Source: Cepaea nemoralis (Eukaryota > Mollusca > Gastropoda > Stylommatophora > Helicidae). From it: a DNA stretch of 64,000 nt. Both the position numbers and the translations under genes were made by a program. The stretch covers positions 122,001 through 186,000 of the forward strand of contig JACEFZ010011380.1 in the NCBI GenBank assembly GCA_014155875.1. The letters run 5' to 3'. The notes under the pieces are model-generated. The model was not told the origin of the DNA. It saw only the letters and a program-made list of their open reading frames with translations, and ran no database searches. Shown here one piece after another: positions 9,632-18,708 of this stretch (position 1 is the first letter of the stretch; each line of letters starts with the position of its first letter).

Positions 9632-12350
9632 GTCAGCATCCAACAAGACTGTTCTCTCTTCGTGATGACAGCATTCAACAAGACTGTTCTCTCTTCGTGA
9701 TGCCAGCATCCAACAAGACTGTTCTCTCTTCATGATGACAGCATCCAACAAGATTGTTCTCTCTTCATGATGCCAGCATCCAATAAGACTGTTCTCTCTT
9801 CATGATGGCAGCATCCAACAAGACTGTACTCTTTTCATGATGACAGCATCCACCAAGACTGTTCTCTCTCCATGATGTTAGCATCCAACAAGACTGTTCT
9901 CTCTTCATGAGGACAGCATCCAACAAGACTGTTCTCTCTTCATGATGACAGCATCCAACAAGACTGTTCTCTCCTAATGATGACAGCATCCAACAAGACT
10001 GTTCTCTCTTCATGATGACAGCATCCAACAAGAATGTTCTCTCTTCATGATGACAGCATCCAACAAGACTGTTCTCTCTTCATGATGACAGCATCCAACA
10101 AGACTGTTCTCTCTTCATGATGCCAGCATCCAACAAGACTGTTCTCTCTCCATGATGACAGCATCCAACAAGACTGTTCTCGCTTCATGATGCCAGCATC
10201 CAACAAGACTGTTCTCTCTCCATGATGACAGAATCCAACAAGACTGTTCTCTCTCCATGATGACAGCATCCACCAAGACTGTTCTCTCTCCATGATGCCA
10301 GCATCCAACAAGACTGTTCTCTCTCCATGATGACAGCATCCAACAAGACTGTTCTCTCTTCATGATGACAGCATCCAACAAGACTGTTCTCTCTTCATGA
10401 TGACAGCATCCAACAAGACTGTTCTCGCTTCATGATGACAGCATCCAACAAGACTGTTCTCTCTCCATGATGACAGCATCCAACAAGACTGTTCTCTCTC
10501 CATGATGACAGCATCCAACAAGACTGTTCTCTCTCCATGATGACAGCATCCAACAAGACTGTTCTCTCTCCATGATGACAGTATCCAACAAGACTGTTCT
10601 CTCTCCATGATGCCAGCATCCAACAAGACTGTTCTCTCTCCATGATGACAGCATCCAACAAGACTGTTCTCTCTTCATGATGACAGCATCCAACAAGACT
10701 GTTCTCTCTTCATGATGACAGCATCCAACAAGACTGTTCTCGCTTCATGATGACAGCATCCAACAAGACTGTTCTCTCTCCATGATGACAGCATCCAACA
10801 AGACTGTTCTCTCTCCATGATGACAGCATCCAACAAGACTGTTCTCTCTCCATGATGACAGCATCCAACAAGACTGTTCTCTCTCCATGATGACAGTATC
10901 CAACAAGACTGTTCTCTCTCTCCATGACAGCATCCAACAAGACTGTTCTCTCTCTTCATGATGACAGCATCCAACAAGACTGTTCTCTCTTCATGATGAC
11001 ACCATCCAACAAGACTGTTCTCTCTCCACATGACATCATCCAACAAGACTGTTCTCTCTTCATGATGACAGCATCCAACAAGACTGTTCTCTCTTCATGA
11101 TGACAGCATCCAACAAGACTGTTCTCTCTTCATGATGACAGCATCCAACAAGACTGTTCTCTCTTCATGATGTCAGCATCCAACAAGACTGTTCTCTCTT
11201 CATGATGACAGCATCCAACAAGACTGTTCTCTCTTCATGATGACAGCATCCAACAAGACTGTTCTCTCTTCATGATGACAGCATCCACCAAGACTGTTCT
11301 CTCCATGATGACAGCATCTAACAAGACTGTTCTCTCTCCATGATGTTAGCATCCAACAAGACTGTTCTCTCTTCATGAGGACAGCATCCAACAAGACTGT
11401 TCTCTCTTCATGATGACAGCGTCCAACAAGACTGTTCTCTCCTAATGATGACAGCATCCAACAAGACTGTTCTCTCTTCATGATGACAGCATCCAACAAG
11501 ACTGTTCTCTTTTCATGATGCCAGCATCCAACAAGACTGTTCACTCCTAATGATGACAGCATCCAACAAGACTGTTCTCTCTTCATGATGACAGCATCCA
11601 ACAAGAATGTTCTCTCTTCATGATGACAGCATCCAACAAGACTGTTCTATCTTCATGATGACAGCATCCAACAAGACTGTTCTCTCTTCATGATGCCAGC
11701 ATCCAACAAGACTGTTCTCTCTCCATGATGACAGAATCCAACAAGACTGTTCTCGCTTCATGATGACAGCATCCAACAAGACTGTTCTCTCTCCATGATG
11801 ACAGCATCCAACAAGACTGTTCTCTCTTCATGATGACAGCATCCAACAAGACTGTTCTCTCTCCATGACAGCATCCAACAAGACTGTTCTCTCTCTTCAT
11901 GATGACAGCATCCAACAAGACTGTTCTCGCTTCATGATGACAGCATCCAACAAGACTGTTCTCTCTTCATAATGACAGCATCCAACAAGACTGTTCTCTC
12001 TCCATGACAGCATCCAACAAGACTGTTCTCTCTCTTCATGATGACAGCATCCAACAAGACTGTTCTCTCTCCATGATGACAGCATCCAACAAGACTGTTC
12101 TCTCTTCATGATGACAGCATCCAACAAGACTGTTCTCTCTCCACATGACAGCATCCAACAAGACTGTTCTCTCTTCATGATGACAGCATCCAACAAGACT
12201 GTTCTCTCTTCATGATGACAGCATCCAACAAGACTGTTCTCTCTTCATGATGTCAGCATCCAACAAGACTGTTCTCTCTTCATGATGACAGCATCCAACA
12301 AGACTGTTCTCTCTTCATGATGACAGCATCCAACAAGACTGTTCTCTCTT
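9632..12350. repeat. 35-bp satellite, about 78 copies
   Basis: The unit is CATCCAACAAGACTGTTCTC followed by TCTTCATGATGACAG. Units differ at a few fixed places (TCTTC/TCTCC/GCTTC; GACAG/GCCAG/GTCAG/GTTAG) and by TC dinucleotide or ATG-region indels from about 10915 on. A run of marked units at 9871-9985 (GATGTTAG, then GAGGACAG, then CTCCTAATGATG) is repeated in the same order at 11339-11453, about 1468 bp away, so the array grew partly by large duplication. The unit has no stop in any minus frame, so long ORFs appear that cycle through three frames. They are not genes. Confidence 0.95.
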
Positions 12351-12435
12351 CAAATTAGGAGTCAGTGACATTTCCAACAATCACTGTCAACATGTATCCT
12401 TATTGCCTTCCAGGAAACAGTTGTACCATAAAACT

Positions 12436-12438
12436 TGC

Positions 12439-12473
<35 letters not shown>

Positions 12474-12490
12474 TGTGTATGTGTGTGTGT
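12436..12490. repeat. (TG)n microsatellite
   Basis: A nearly pure TG run with a TT and an AT interruption, in otherwise unremarkable DNA (12350-12700) in which I see no gene. Confidence 0.9.
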
Positions 12491-12710
12491 TTTCTGCGTT
12501 GAAGAAGAGTTGGGTTAAGTCATACGATGGGTCTGAGATAGATTAGACATAGTATCTTAAGAGTTTGTGGTCGTTTGTCCATTGTCTTGTGTGGATCGAT
12601 TTGGTAGAAAAAGTATGACGGGACTACATTACACTAGAACCCAGAAATAACGGCAGGTGACGAGGACCCGAGAAACCCACGCCGTCCTGTTACAAAATAG
12701 AAACTGAATC

Positions 12711-13121
12711 TGTTTAGTTTGTTTAGTTTAGTCGTTGGATTAACATCACGGCACACGGTTTAACCCATAAGTGCTCCGTTTTCCTCCTAACTCAAACCTG
12801 AATCTGGAGAAACTCAGCTCAATGCACGAACTCCGTTGCATCGGCGAGGATCCTGAAATACTTTGGGTAGATTTTTAACTTGAAATTTTGCCCGGGCAGC
12901 ACCGTTAGCCTACTCTTTTTCGATTTCCAACTGCCAAGGGATTTTTAACGTGAGCAACAATACACACGGACGTCCGATCTCACTACCCAGAGACCCGGGG
13001 AAATTTTATTACTGTAAGTCCAAGTGGATTTTTAAATAAATCCCGGTCCTCACCGGGGCCTGAACCTGGGACATCCAGCACTCGAGGCGGACACCATACC
13101 TCGAGACCACTCAGCCCTCCT
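12711..13121 (-). mobile_element. tRNA-derived SINE with LINE-like 3' end
   Basis: On the minus strand the head reads GGCTGAGTGGTCTCGAGG (A box region) and CAGGTTCAGGCCCCGG (B box region), 13115-13040, similar to a Ser/Leu-type tRNA. A body of about 250 bp follows. Near its end (12790-12745) it contains CGGAGCACTTATGGG and CCGTGATGTTAATCC, which match the last bases of the RNase H LINE at 8789-9614 and its relative at 7022. Sharing a 3' end with a LINE is how SINEs borrow LINE machinery. The tail is a short CTAAA-like repeat (12740-12711). Confidence 0.8.
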
Positions 13122-13171
13122 AAAAATATGGAACGCTTCACGAATTTGCGTGTCATCCTTGCGCAGGGGCC

Positions 13172-13211
<40 letters not shown>

Positions 13212-13227
13212 ACTGCGTGAACAGTAC
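13122..13227 (-). ncRNA. U6: U6 spliceosomal snRNA, full-length (likely retrocopy)
   Basis: The reverse complement has every U6 landmark: a 5' hairpin GTACTG..CAGTAC with a TTCACG loop, ATATACTAAAATTGGAACG, the ACAGAGA box, GATTAGCATGGCCCCTGCGC with AGCATGGCC, AAGGATGACACGCAAATTCG, and a GAAGCGTTCCATATTTTT end. At 106 nt it matches the usual length, and I see no change in the catalytic core. U6 pairs with U4 and U2 and the 5' splice site in the spliceosome. Because the copy lies inside a TSD-bounded SINE chimera, it probably lacks its native Pol III promoter. An AT-rich CATAAAATGA lies about 35-40 nt upstream but falls in the pre-insertion flank. Confidence 0.95.
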
Positions 13228-13329
13228 GCTGAAACTGAATCGAAGGGAAACAACTGCATCATTTTATGACGCGCTTCAGTCTGCAGTTGTCTACCATTAC
13301 TACTTTGGACAATTAGCAGACACGCTGAG

Positions 13330-13632
13330 AAACATTTAGTGGTAGTGGACATGTGGCTTCTGAGGAACATGCAAAGAATACCGTGGACAGACAGAAAAGC
13401 CAATGAGACAATCCTACGAGAAACAAATTAAGACTGTCAGTTGATTCGAGAAAGGTGACGTATAAAGTCAAGATGTTTGGGCACAGTATGAGGAGAAATA
13501 ACTGTAAAACTTTGTGACAACTGGCAAATTTCATAGGGAAAGAGCAAGTGGAAGGCAAAGAGGCCTGGGTAGCTCGGCCACATGGCAAATTCTGGACAAG
13601 AACATAGAACTGACCCACGACTGTTGTCATGG
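13330..13632 (+). pseudogene. LINE C-terminal relic running into a satellite
   Basis: DNA-level match to the LINE C-terminus at 7410-7795 and 27235-27845: GACATGTGGCTTCTGAGGAA, ATGCAAAGAATACCGTGGAC, GACAACTGGCAA, CATGGCAAATTC and ACTGACCCACGACTG appear in the same order. Frames are broken by many indels. The relic's last words (CCACGACTGTTGTCATGGTG) continue directly into the 32-bp satellite. Confidence 0.8.
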
Positions 13633-13633
13633 T

Positions 13634-14757
13634 GTGAGGTTGTGAACCTAGATATTGGTGATGGTGTGAGATTGTGAACCTAGATACTAGTGATGGTGTG
13701 AGGTTGTAAACCTAGATATTGGTAATGGTGTGAGGTTGTGAACCTATATATTAGTAATGGTGTGAGGTTGTGAACCTAGATATTGGTAATGGTGTGAGGT
13801 TGTGAACCTAGATACTAGTGATGGTGTGAGGTTGTGAACCAAGGTACTGGTAATGGTGTGAGGTTGTGAACCTAGATATTGGTAATGGTGTGAGGTTGTG
13901 AACCTAGATACTAGTGATGGTGTGAGGTTGTAAACCTAAATATATGTAATGGTGTGAGGTTGTGAACCTAGATACTAGTGATGGTGTGGCATTGTGAATC
14001 TAGATACTAGTGATGGTTTGAGGTTGTAAACCAAGATATGGGTAATGGTATGAGGTCGTGTACTAAGATACTGGTGATGGTGTGAGGTTGTGAACCTAGA
14101 CACTAGTGATGGTGTGAGGTTGTGAACCTAGATATTGGTAATTGTGTGAGGTTGTGAACCTAGATATTGGTAATGGTGTGAGGTTGTGAACCTAGATATT
14201 GGTAATGGTGTGAGATTGTGAACCTAGATACTAGTGATGGTGTAAGGTTGTGAACCTAGATATTGGTAATGGTGTGAGGCTGTGAACCTAGATACTAATG
14301 ATGGTGTGGGGTTGTGTACTAAGATACTGGTGATGGTGTGAGGTTGTGAACCTAGACACTGGTGATGGTGTGAGGTTGTGAACCTAGAAATTTGTAATTT
14401 TGTGAGGTTGTGAACCTAGATATTGGTAATGGTGTGAGGTTGTGAACCTATATATTGGTAATGGTGTGAGGTTGTGAACCTAGATACTAGTGATGGTGTG
14501 AGGTTGTGAACCTAGATATTGGTAATGGTGTGAGGCTGTGAACCTAGATATTGGTAATGGTGTGAGGTTGTGAACCTAGATACTAGTGATGGTGTAAGGT
14601 TGTGAACCTAGATATTGGTAATGGTGCGAGGTTGTGAACCTAGATATTGGTAATAGTGTGAGGTTGTGAACCTAGATATTAGTAATGGTGTGAGGTTGTG
14701 AACCAAGGTACTGGTGATGGTGTGAGGTTGGGAACCTAGATACTGGTGATGGTGGTG
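13634..14757. repeat. 32-bp satellite, about 35 copies
   Basis: The unit is GTGTGAGGTTGTGAACCTAG followed by ATATTGGTAATG, with ATACTAGTGATG as the main alternative. Its consensus resembles the LINE segment ACTCTGGTGATCGAGTGAGA found at the same place in other copies, and the array starts exactly where the LINE relic ends. Occasional units read ACTAAGATACTGG or AACCAAGGTACTGG and recur in pairs, suggesting block duplication. Confidence 0.9.
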
Positions 14758-14960
14758 TCACTGCACGAAGTCTGGTGAGTTGTACCGTACAGTATACTCC
14801 AACCATATGTCACTGCACGACGTCTGGTGAGTTGTACCGTACAGTATACTCCAACCATATTTCACTGCACGAAGTCTGGTGAGTTGTACCGTACAGTATA
14901 CTCCAACCATATGTCACTGCACGAAATCTGGTGAGTTGTATCGTACAGAATGTTCCAGTC
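14757..14960. repeat. 52-bp tandem repeat, about 4 copies
   Basis: The unit begins GTCACTGCACGA(A/C)GTCTGG and ends ACTCCAACCATAT. Copies are almost identical, with the last one diverging at GTATCGTACAGAATGTTCC. It directly abuts the 32-bp satellite. Confidence 0.9.
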
Positions 14961-15528
14961 ATCCTCACCCGATCAATAACACCCCTCATTATTTCTGCTT
15001 GTATAACATCATTCATTCAATGAGATGACAATCAATCAATCAGTCAGGTGCCGTCTCCACAGTGAAGATTGGCTGCAGTGAATCTCCAACACTGTCTCTC
15101 GCCTCTACTATTCAATGTATTCACGAGTAAACACAGTCAAATTTGATTTGGAGTAAGGCAGGAGAAAGAGTATCCAGCAAACTTTGTTTCTCACGTGTTG
15201 ACACATTGTATAAATATCAACATGCCAAGTTCACACGCATAAACAACTTTCTAGGGAAACAGATATCGTTTCGTCTGCAACGGCGGGGAATTAGCAGGAA
15301 GTGAGCTGCGATATTTGAATTCCGTTCTGTCAGCCATTTCAAAGTGGTCTGTGCCAGACAAAGTGAATTCTCTGAATTGTTTTGTTATTTAGTTGTTGAC
15401 AGCAAACACATGTTTGGTCCACTTTTAAAGTGTACCATGATAGCATCCAGGATGTTGTCTTCTGTCGCTGTAATTGCGAATCAGAAGATTTTGTTGATAA
15501 GTTTTGATATTGCCAATGGCATGACTAG
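14961..15528. other. Unique DNA upstream of the putative first exon
   Basis: No repeat is visible after 15010. A TATA-like GTATAAATA lies at 15209-15216 and could be an alternative upstream promoter. The 137-codon ORF at 15344-15757 crosses the splice donor described below and shows no domain, so I do not call it. Confidence 0.4.
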
Positions 15529-15554
15529 TATAAAAAGCTGGCAAAACGTTCAGT
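15529..15554 (+). promoter_or_regulatory. Candidate core promoter (TATA and initiator)
   Basis: TATAAAAAG at 15529-15537 is followed by an initiator-like TTCAGT at 15549-15554. The spacing is a little short (about 23 bases from the first T of TATA to the initiator A), so the true start may lie slightly downstream. It would give a short 5' UTR before the signal-peptide exon. Confidence 0.4.
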
Positions 15555-15569
15555 GCTTGCCTAAATGTC

Positions 15570-15689
15570 ATGTACAGACCAAATATGAATTTGTTGTCTG
15601 CAAGAATAGCCACGATGCCGAAGAAATATCAGCTTTTGGTGTTTGCTCTTGTTGTGACTGTGTTAGGCAGTCAGGCACAACCACATACG
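15570..15689 (+). CDS. Putative first coding exon, signal peptide (ITIH-like gene)
   Basis: An open frame has ATGs at 15570, 15585 and 15615. From 15615 it reads MPKKYQLLVFALVVTV then LGSQAQPHT: a basic start, a hydrophobic core and a small-residue cleavage site (GSQA), a textbook secretory signal. It ends at ACG followed by GTGAGT, a near-consensus splice donor, in phase 0. The next large + strand exon (33501) also starts in phase 0 after an AG and begins at the VIT domain, where ITIH proteins begin after their signal peptide. I favour the 15615 start because it gives the cleanest signal. The join to 33501 is inference; intermediate small exons could exist. Confidence 0.55.
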
Positions 15690-15936
15690 GTGAGTTAATA
15701 ATATTACTTTCTGTATGTTTTTGTTTGTGGTTTCACTTTAATCTTAGGTTAAAATAAATTAACTTCTTTCTGTTTTAAACAGTACTGGAATGTCTTGAAA
15801 CTAAAACTAATGTCTGTTTTTAGACAATATCTAAAATGTCTCAGTTTGTCTGGCAATGTCTCAAATATCTCAGTTTGTCTGACACTGTCGTAAATGTCTC
15901 AGTTTGTCTGGTAATGTCTCAGTTTGTCTTTTTTTT

Positions 15937-16409
15937 TTTTTCATATCCTTTTGCAGGATATTGCAGTCAACACCGGCATGTTTCAGCTGTGTTGATGTCT
16001 TGGCATGTTCTTACGCTCAGTAGTTTGCTATTACCGGTCTCCTTGGCGAAGTAGTTACGAGACCGATTTGTAATCCCATATACCCGGGTTTTAAACGCAG
16101 CGGTGTTGGTTTTTTTTCTTAAAAGGTATAGGAGCCGGTCGTTCAGAAAGCAATGGCAAACTACTGAACGTAAAACATGCCCAGGAATCACGAACAGCCA
16201 AAAACTGCTGGTGTTGACTGCTACGTCCTGTGAAGGACATGCAACCAAATAATAAGCTTGCCATTGCATTCTGAACGACCTGCTCACATACCTTCTTAAG
16301 TTACCAGCGCGACGCGACGCGATCCGCTGCCGAATCTCGCGCAGCTGTGTTTCGTGCGTGGGTATACGGAATTACGAACAACGTCCTTAACTCCTTCGCC
16401 AGGGAGACC
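15937..16409 (-). mobile_element. SINE (minus) with a second SINE inserted in it
   Basis: The outer minus-strand copy has its T-run and tail part at 15937-16033 (CATATCC, GCAGTCAACACC, TTACGCTCAGTAGTTTGC) and its head part at 16246-16409 (GCCATTGCATTCTGAACGAC to GAAGGAGTTAAGGACG as read from its own 5' side). The minisatellite words CAGTTTGTCT/AGTTTGTCTT flank it, a TSD of about 10 bp. The outer copy is broken in the middle of its conserved GTTTGCCATTGCTTTCTGAA segment by the plus-strand copy at 16034-16245. Confidence 0.8.
16034..16245 (+). mobile_element. Inner SINE copy (plus)
   Basis: From ACCGGTCTCCTTGGCGAAGT through GAGCCGGTCGTTCAGAAAGC, AATGGCAAACTACTGAACGT, TGTTGACTGCTACGTCCTGT and GGACATGCAACC. 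This is the commonest SINE of the window: a tRNA-like head and a body of about 120 bp around the AAAGCAATGGCAAACTACTG core. TTGCTATT on the left and TTGCCATT on the right look like its TSD. Confidence 0.8.
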
Positions 16410-16611
16410 GGCCAGTTTGTCTTACTTGTCTCAAATGCCTCAATTTTTCTGGCAATGTCTCAGTTTGTCTGGCAATGTCTCAGTTTGTCTGGCAATATCT
16501 AAGTTTGTCTGGCAATGTCTCAGTTTGTCTGGCAATGTCTCAGTTTGTCTGGCAATGTCTCAGTTTGTCTGGCAATGTCTCAGTTTGTCTGGCAATGTCT
16601 CAGTTTGTCTG

Positions 16612-17110
16612 TGTCATCATCTTACTCTTATCTAAATAATGGTTCGGGTTCATACAGGCAACAATACACTGTTCGCTAGGATATAGAACATTTATTGTAT
16701 GAAGTGTACAGTTGGCGCAGTGGGTAAACAGACCCGCGCTCTCTTATATTACATATCACAGATAGTTAAACATCAAACATATAGTTGTCATACAACAATC
16801 TAGCACACTATCTAGCCTAAGTATATCTATGAATATCTATGAGTCCCTCTCAGGCAGGCCTTGTTGTCTCTCTCCAGTCCGTTTGTCCTCTGCCGGTCTC
16901 CGCGTGTCCTAACTCGACACGGGCGGTAACTCTGTCCGAGTTCCTCGTGGACCCCGCATTAGGCGGGCCACATCAGTGTCCACGGAATCATGGACTTGGT
17001 GACCAGCTCTTTCGAGAAGGTTCTAGATTACTCGGGTCCTGCGCGACTCAATGGTATCCCTTGGGCTGGAGTTGCAGCCCTCTACTATATATGAAAGTGA
17101 GGCGGTGACA
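16612..17110 (-). repeat. 3' LTR
   Basis: 499 bp, TGTCA...TGACA. Next to it, on the inside at 17111-17128, is a purine run on the element's strand (GGGGGGAGGGGGGATCC), the expected polypurine tract. The 89-codon open frame inside the LTR also occurs in the other LTR and is not a gene. Confidence 0.95.
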
Positions 17111-17128
17111 GGATCCCCCCTCCCCCCT

Positions 17129-18708
17129 GACATGATTTGTTGTTGGGTAATTAGATCCGTTCTAATTCTGTCACCGAATCACATAAAGTTGGTGTTTGTA
17201 GTTTGGTGGATAGTAACCTGGTAACCTACCTACTAGCACTAAAAACTCATGTATTCTACCATACAACACTTCTCTGATTTGGTGCAGAGATCCCTTGTCT
17301 CTCGTGTGCTTAAATATGCTTATCAGACCGAAGTTACGTGGCGTTTTAGTAGTTGTATTTACAACTCGCCCTTCTCATAGTACCCGAAATGGTACCCAGA
17401 CAAATAACCCCTATATAACAGAGGGTTAACAAGACCGAAGTCTTGGCTAAATAAGTACACCTTCAAATCTTGATCTGTGTGTGTATTTCTATACACTTTT
17501 ACTCCCGTATGTTATATAATGCTAAATATGTAGTTACCTTGTTCTTTTATCCCCCTCAGACTACATGTGTCCCTGTTGGCTTGTTAGTGTGTTAACTAAT
17601 AAGTTGATGTTTCTAATAAAGTGACTGTATTTTAAATTGATAGTGTTGAGTTTTGAGGTTTGTGTAACGTGCGTGCTGAATGTGTGGTGTAATTCCAAGC
17701 GTCACGAGTTGGGATAACCTCAATCATGTAATACTGCACTGTGTGCAATACCTGACTAGGCATTCCAAGTAGTGGTGCTTAGATGTATCCTAACTGCTAA
17801 ACTAAGTATATTACAATAACTACTAAATTAAACTCACTACTAACCTAAGTTCTACACATGTATTGACAAATTAGACAAGTCATGCACTTTTACATGGAAG
17901 ACGCAGACAAATTACAATGAATACGTTTTGCGTACAATTTGTCCGCCAAGTGTATCGTTCTCTCATTTAATCCTTTCACGCAGTCATTCACTCATCTGTC
18001 ATTCAAAATAGTAATTGGCTAAAATATATACTTAAAGTTGAGGTAAGCGTTATTGCCCTTAGAAAAAATGGGCTAGGCGATATTTGCCCTTTAAGAAAAT
18101 ACGTACTTTTTGTACGATGAATGAAAAATAGGTTATAATTTAACTAGAGACACTTGTATAGGAACGGTTATTTAGCCTATGAATGGTACCGTCTGTAATA
18201 TTAAAGTAGAATATGTACAAGTTACAGGTTAACACAATTTATATACATCATTAATGGAAATCTAATACATATTTAATAGTAAACTAATTAATTACATAAC
18301 TCCAACGATGATGTGCGCGTTGACGTCCCTTCGTTCGTGTGTTATGCCATGAATGTTAAAGTTAGTATGGCTGTCTCTTGAGTGTTGTCGTCGATGTTGT
18401 TCTGTTTCGGCTGTTTGCAAAGATTTGTAGCAACAGCAAGTATGGATTGCTCTCACTGTCCCGTATGAAATATTACAGTGTTCAGAGATAGTTCACTGGT
18501 TGATATTATTGGTTGAAATAAACACAGTTACTGTTTCTTGCTGGAATCGTTCTAGAGCTTAGGCATTTGATGGTATAGTTCTTACAATATAGCTCTTCAC
18601 GTATGTTTATGGGTGTCGTACTCTAGCAGGTGTAGAGTCACACTGTTATATGTAACGGACTAAAAGTATCACAGTTTATAGTGTGGCTACTGGCCAATGT
18701 GATAAGAG
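17129..18708 (-). other. Long 3' untranslated part of the LTR element
   Basis: About 1.6 kb between the end of RNase H and the polypurine tract with no domain-bearing ORF on either strand. I see no env-like frame. Confidence 0.6.

Larger units (their letters stand above)
12711..13230 (-). mobile_element. U6-SINE chimeric retrocopy with 11-bp TSD
   Basis: GAAACTGAATC occurs at 12700-12710 and 13231-13241. Read on the minus strand, the insert between them is in order: three extra bases, a full-length U6 snRNA (13227-13122), a tRNA-derived SINE starting directly after U6's terminal T run, the SINE body, a LINE-like 3' end and a short CTAAA-type tail. One TSD pair around the whole unit means U6 and SINE were inserted together, as expected when reverse transcription of a SINE switches template to U6 RNA. 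Such U6 chimeras are known from mammalian L1. The parts are unambiguous. The mechanism is inference. Confidence 0.85.
15836..16611. repeat. 20-bp minisatellite, left part, interrupted by SINEs
   Basis: The unit is CAGTTTGTCTGGCAATGTCT. Diverged copies lie at 15836-15936 and regular copies at 16410-16611, with more at 26310-26360. The array is cut once by a SINE nest and once by the LTR element, so it existed before both. The continuous + strand open frame in it is a by-product. Confidence 0.9.

Noticed and set aside
9632..12350. CRISPR-like regular array
   Set aside because: Units are contiguous 35-mers with no unique spacers, and the genome is eukaryotic.
15344..15757. 137-codon ORF as a protein
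   Set aside because: It is in a different frame from the signal peptide, crosses the splice donor and shows no domain.
16839..17108. 89-codon ORF as a gene
   Set aside because: It lies inside an LTR and an identical copy is at 26038-26307.
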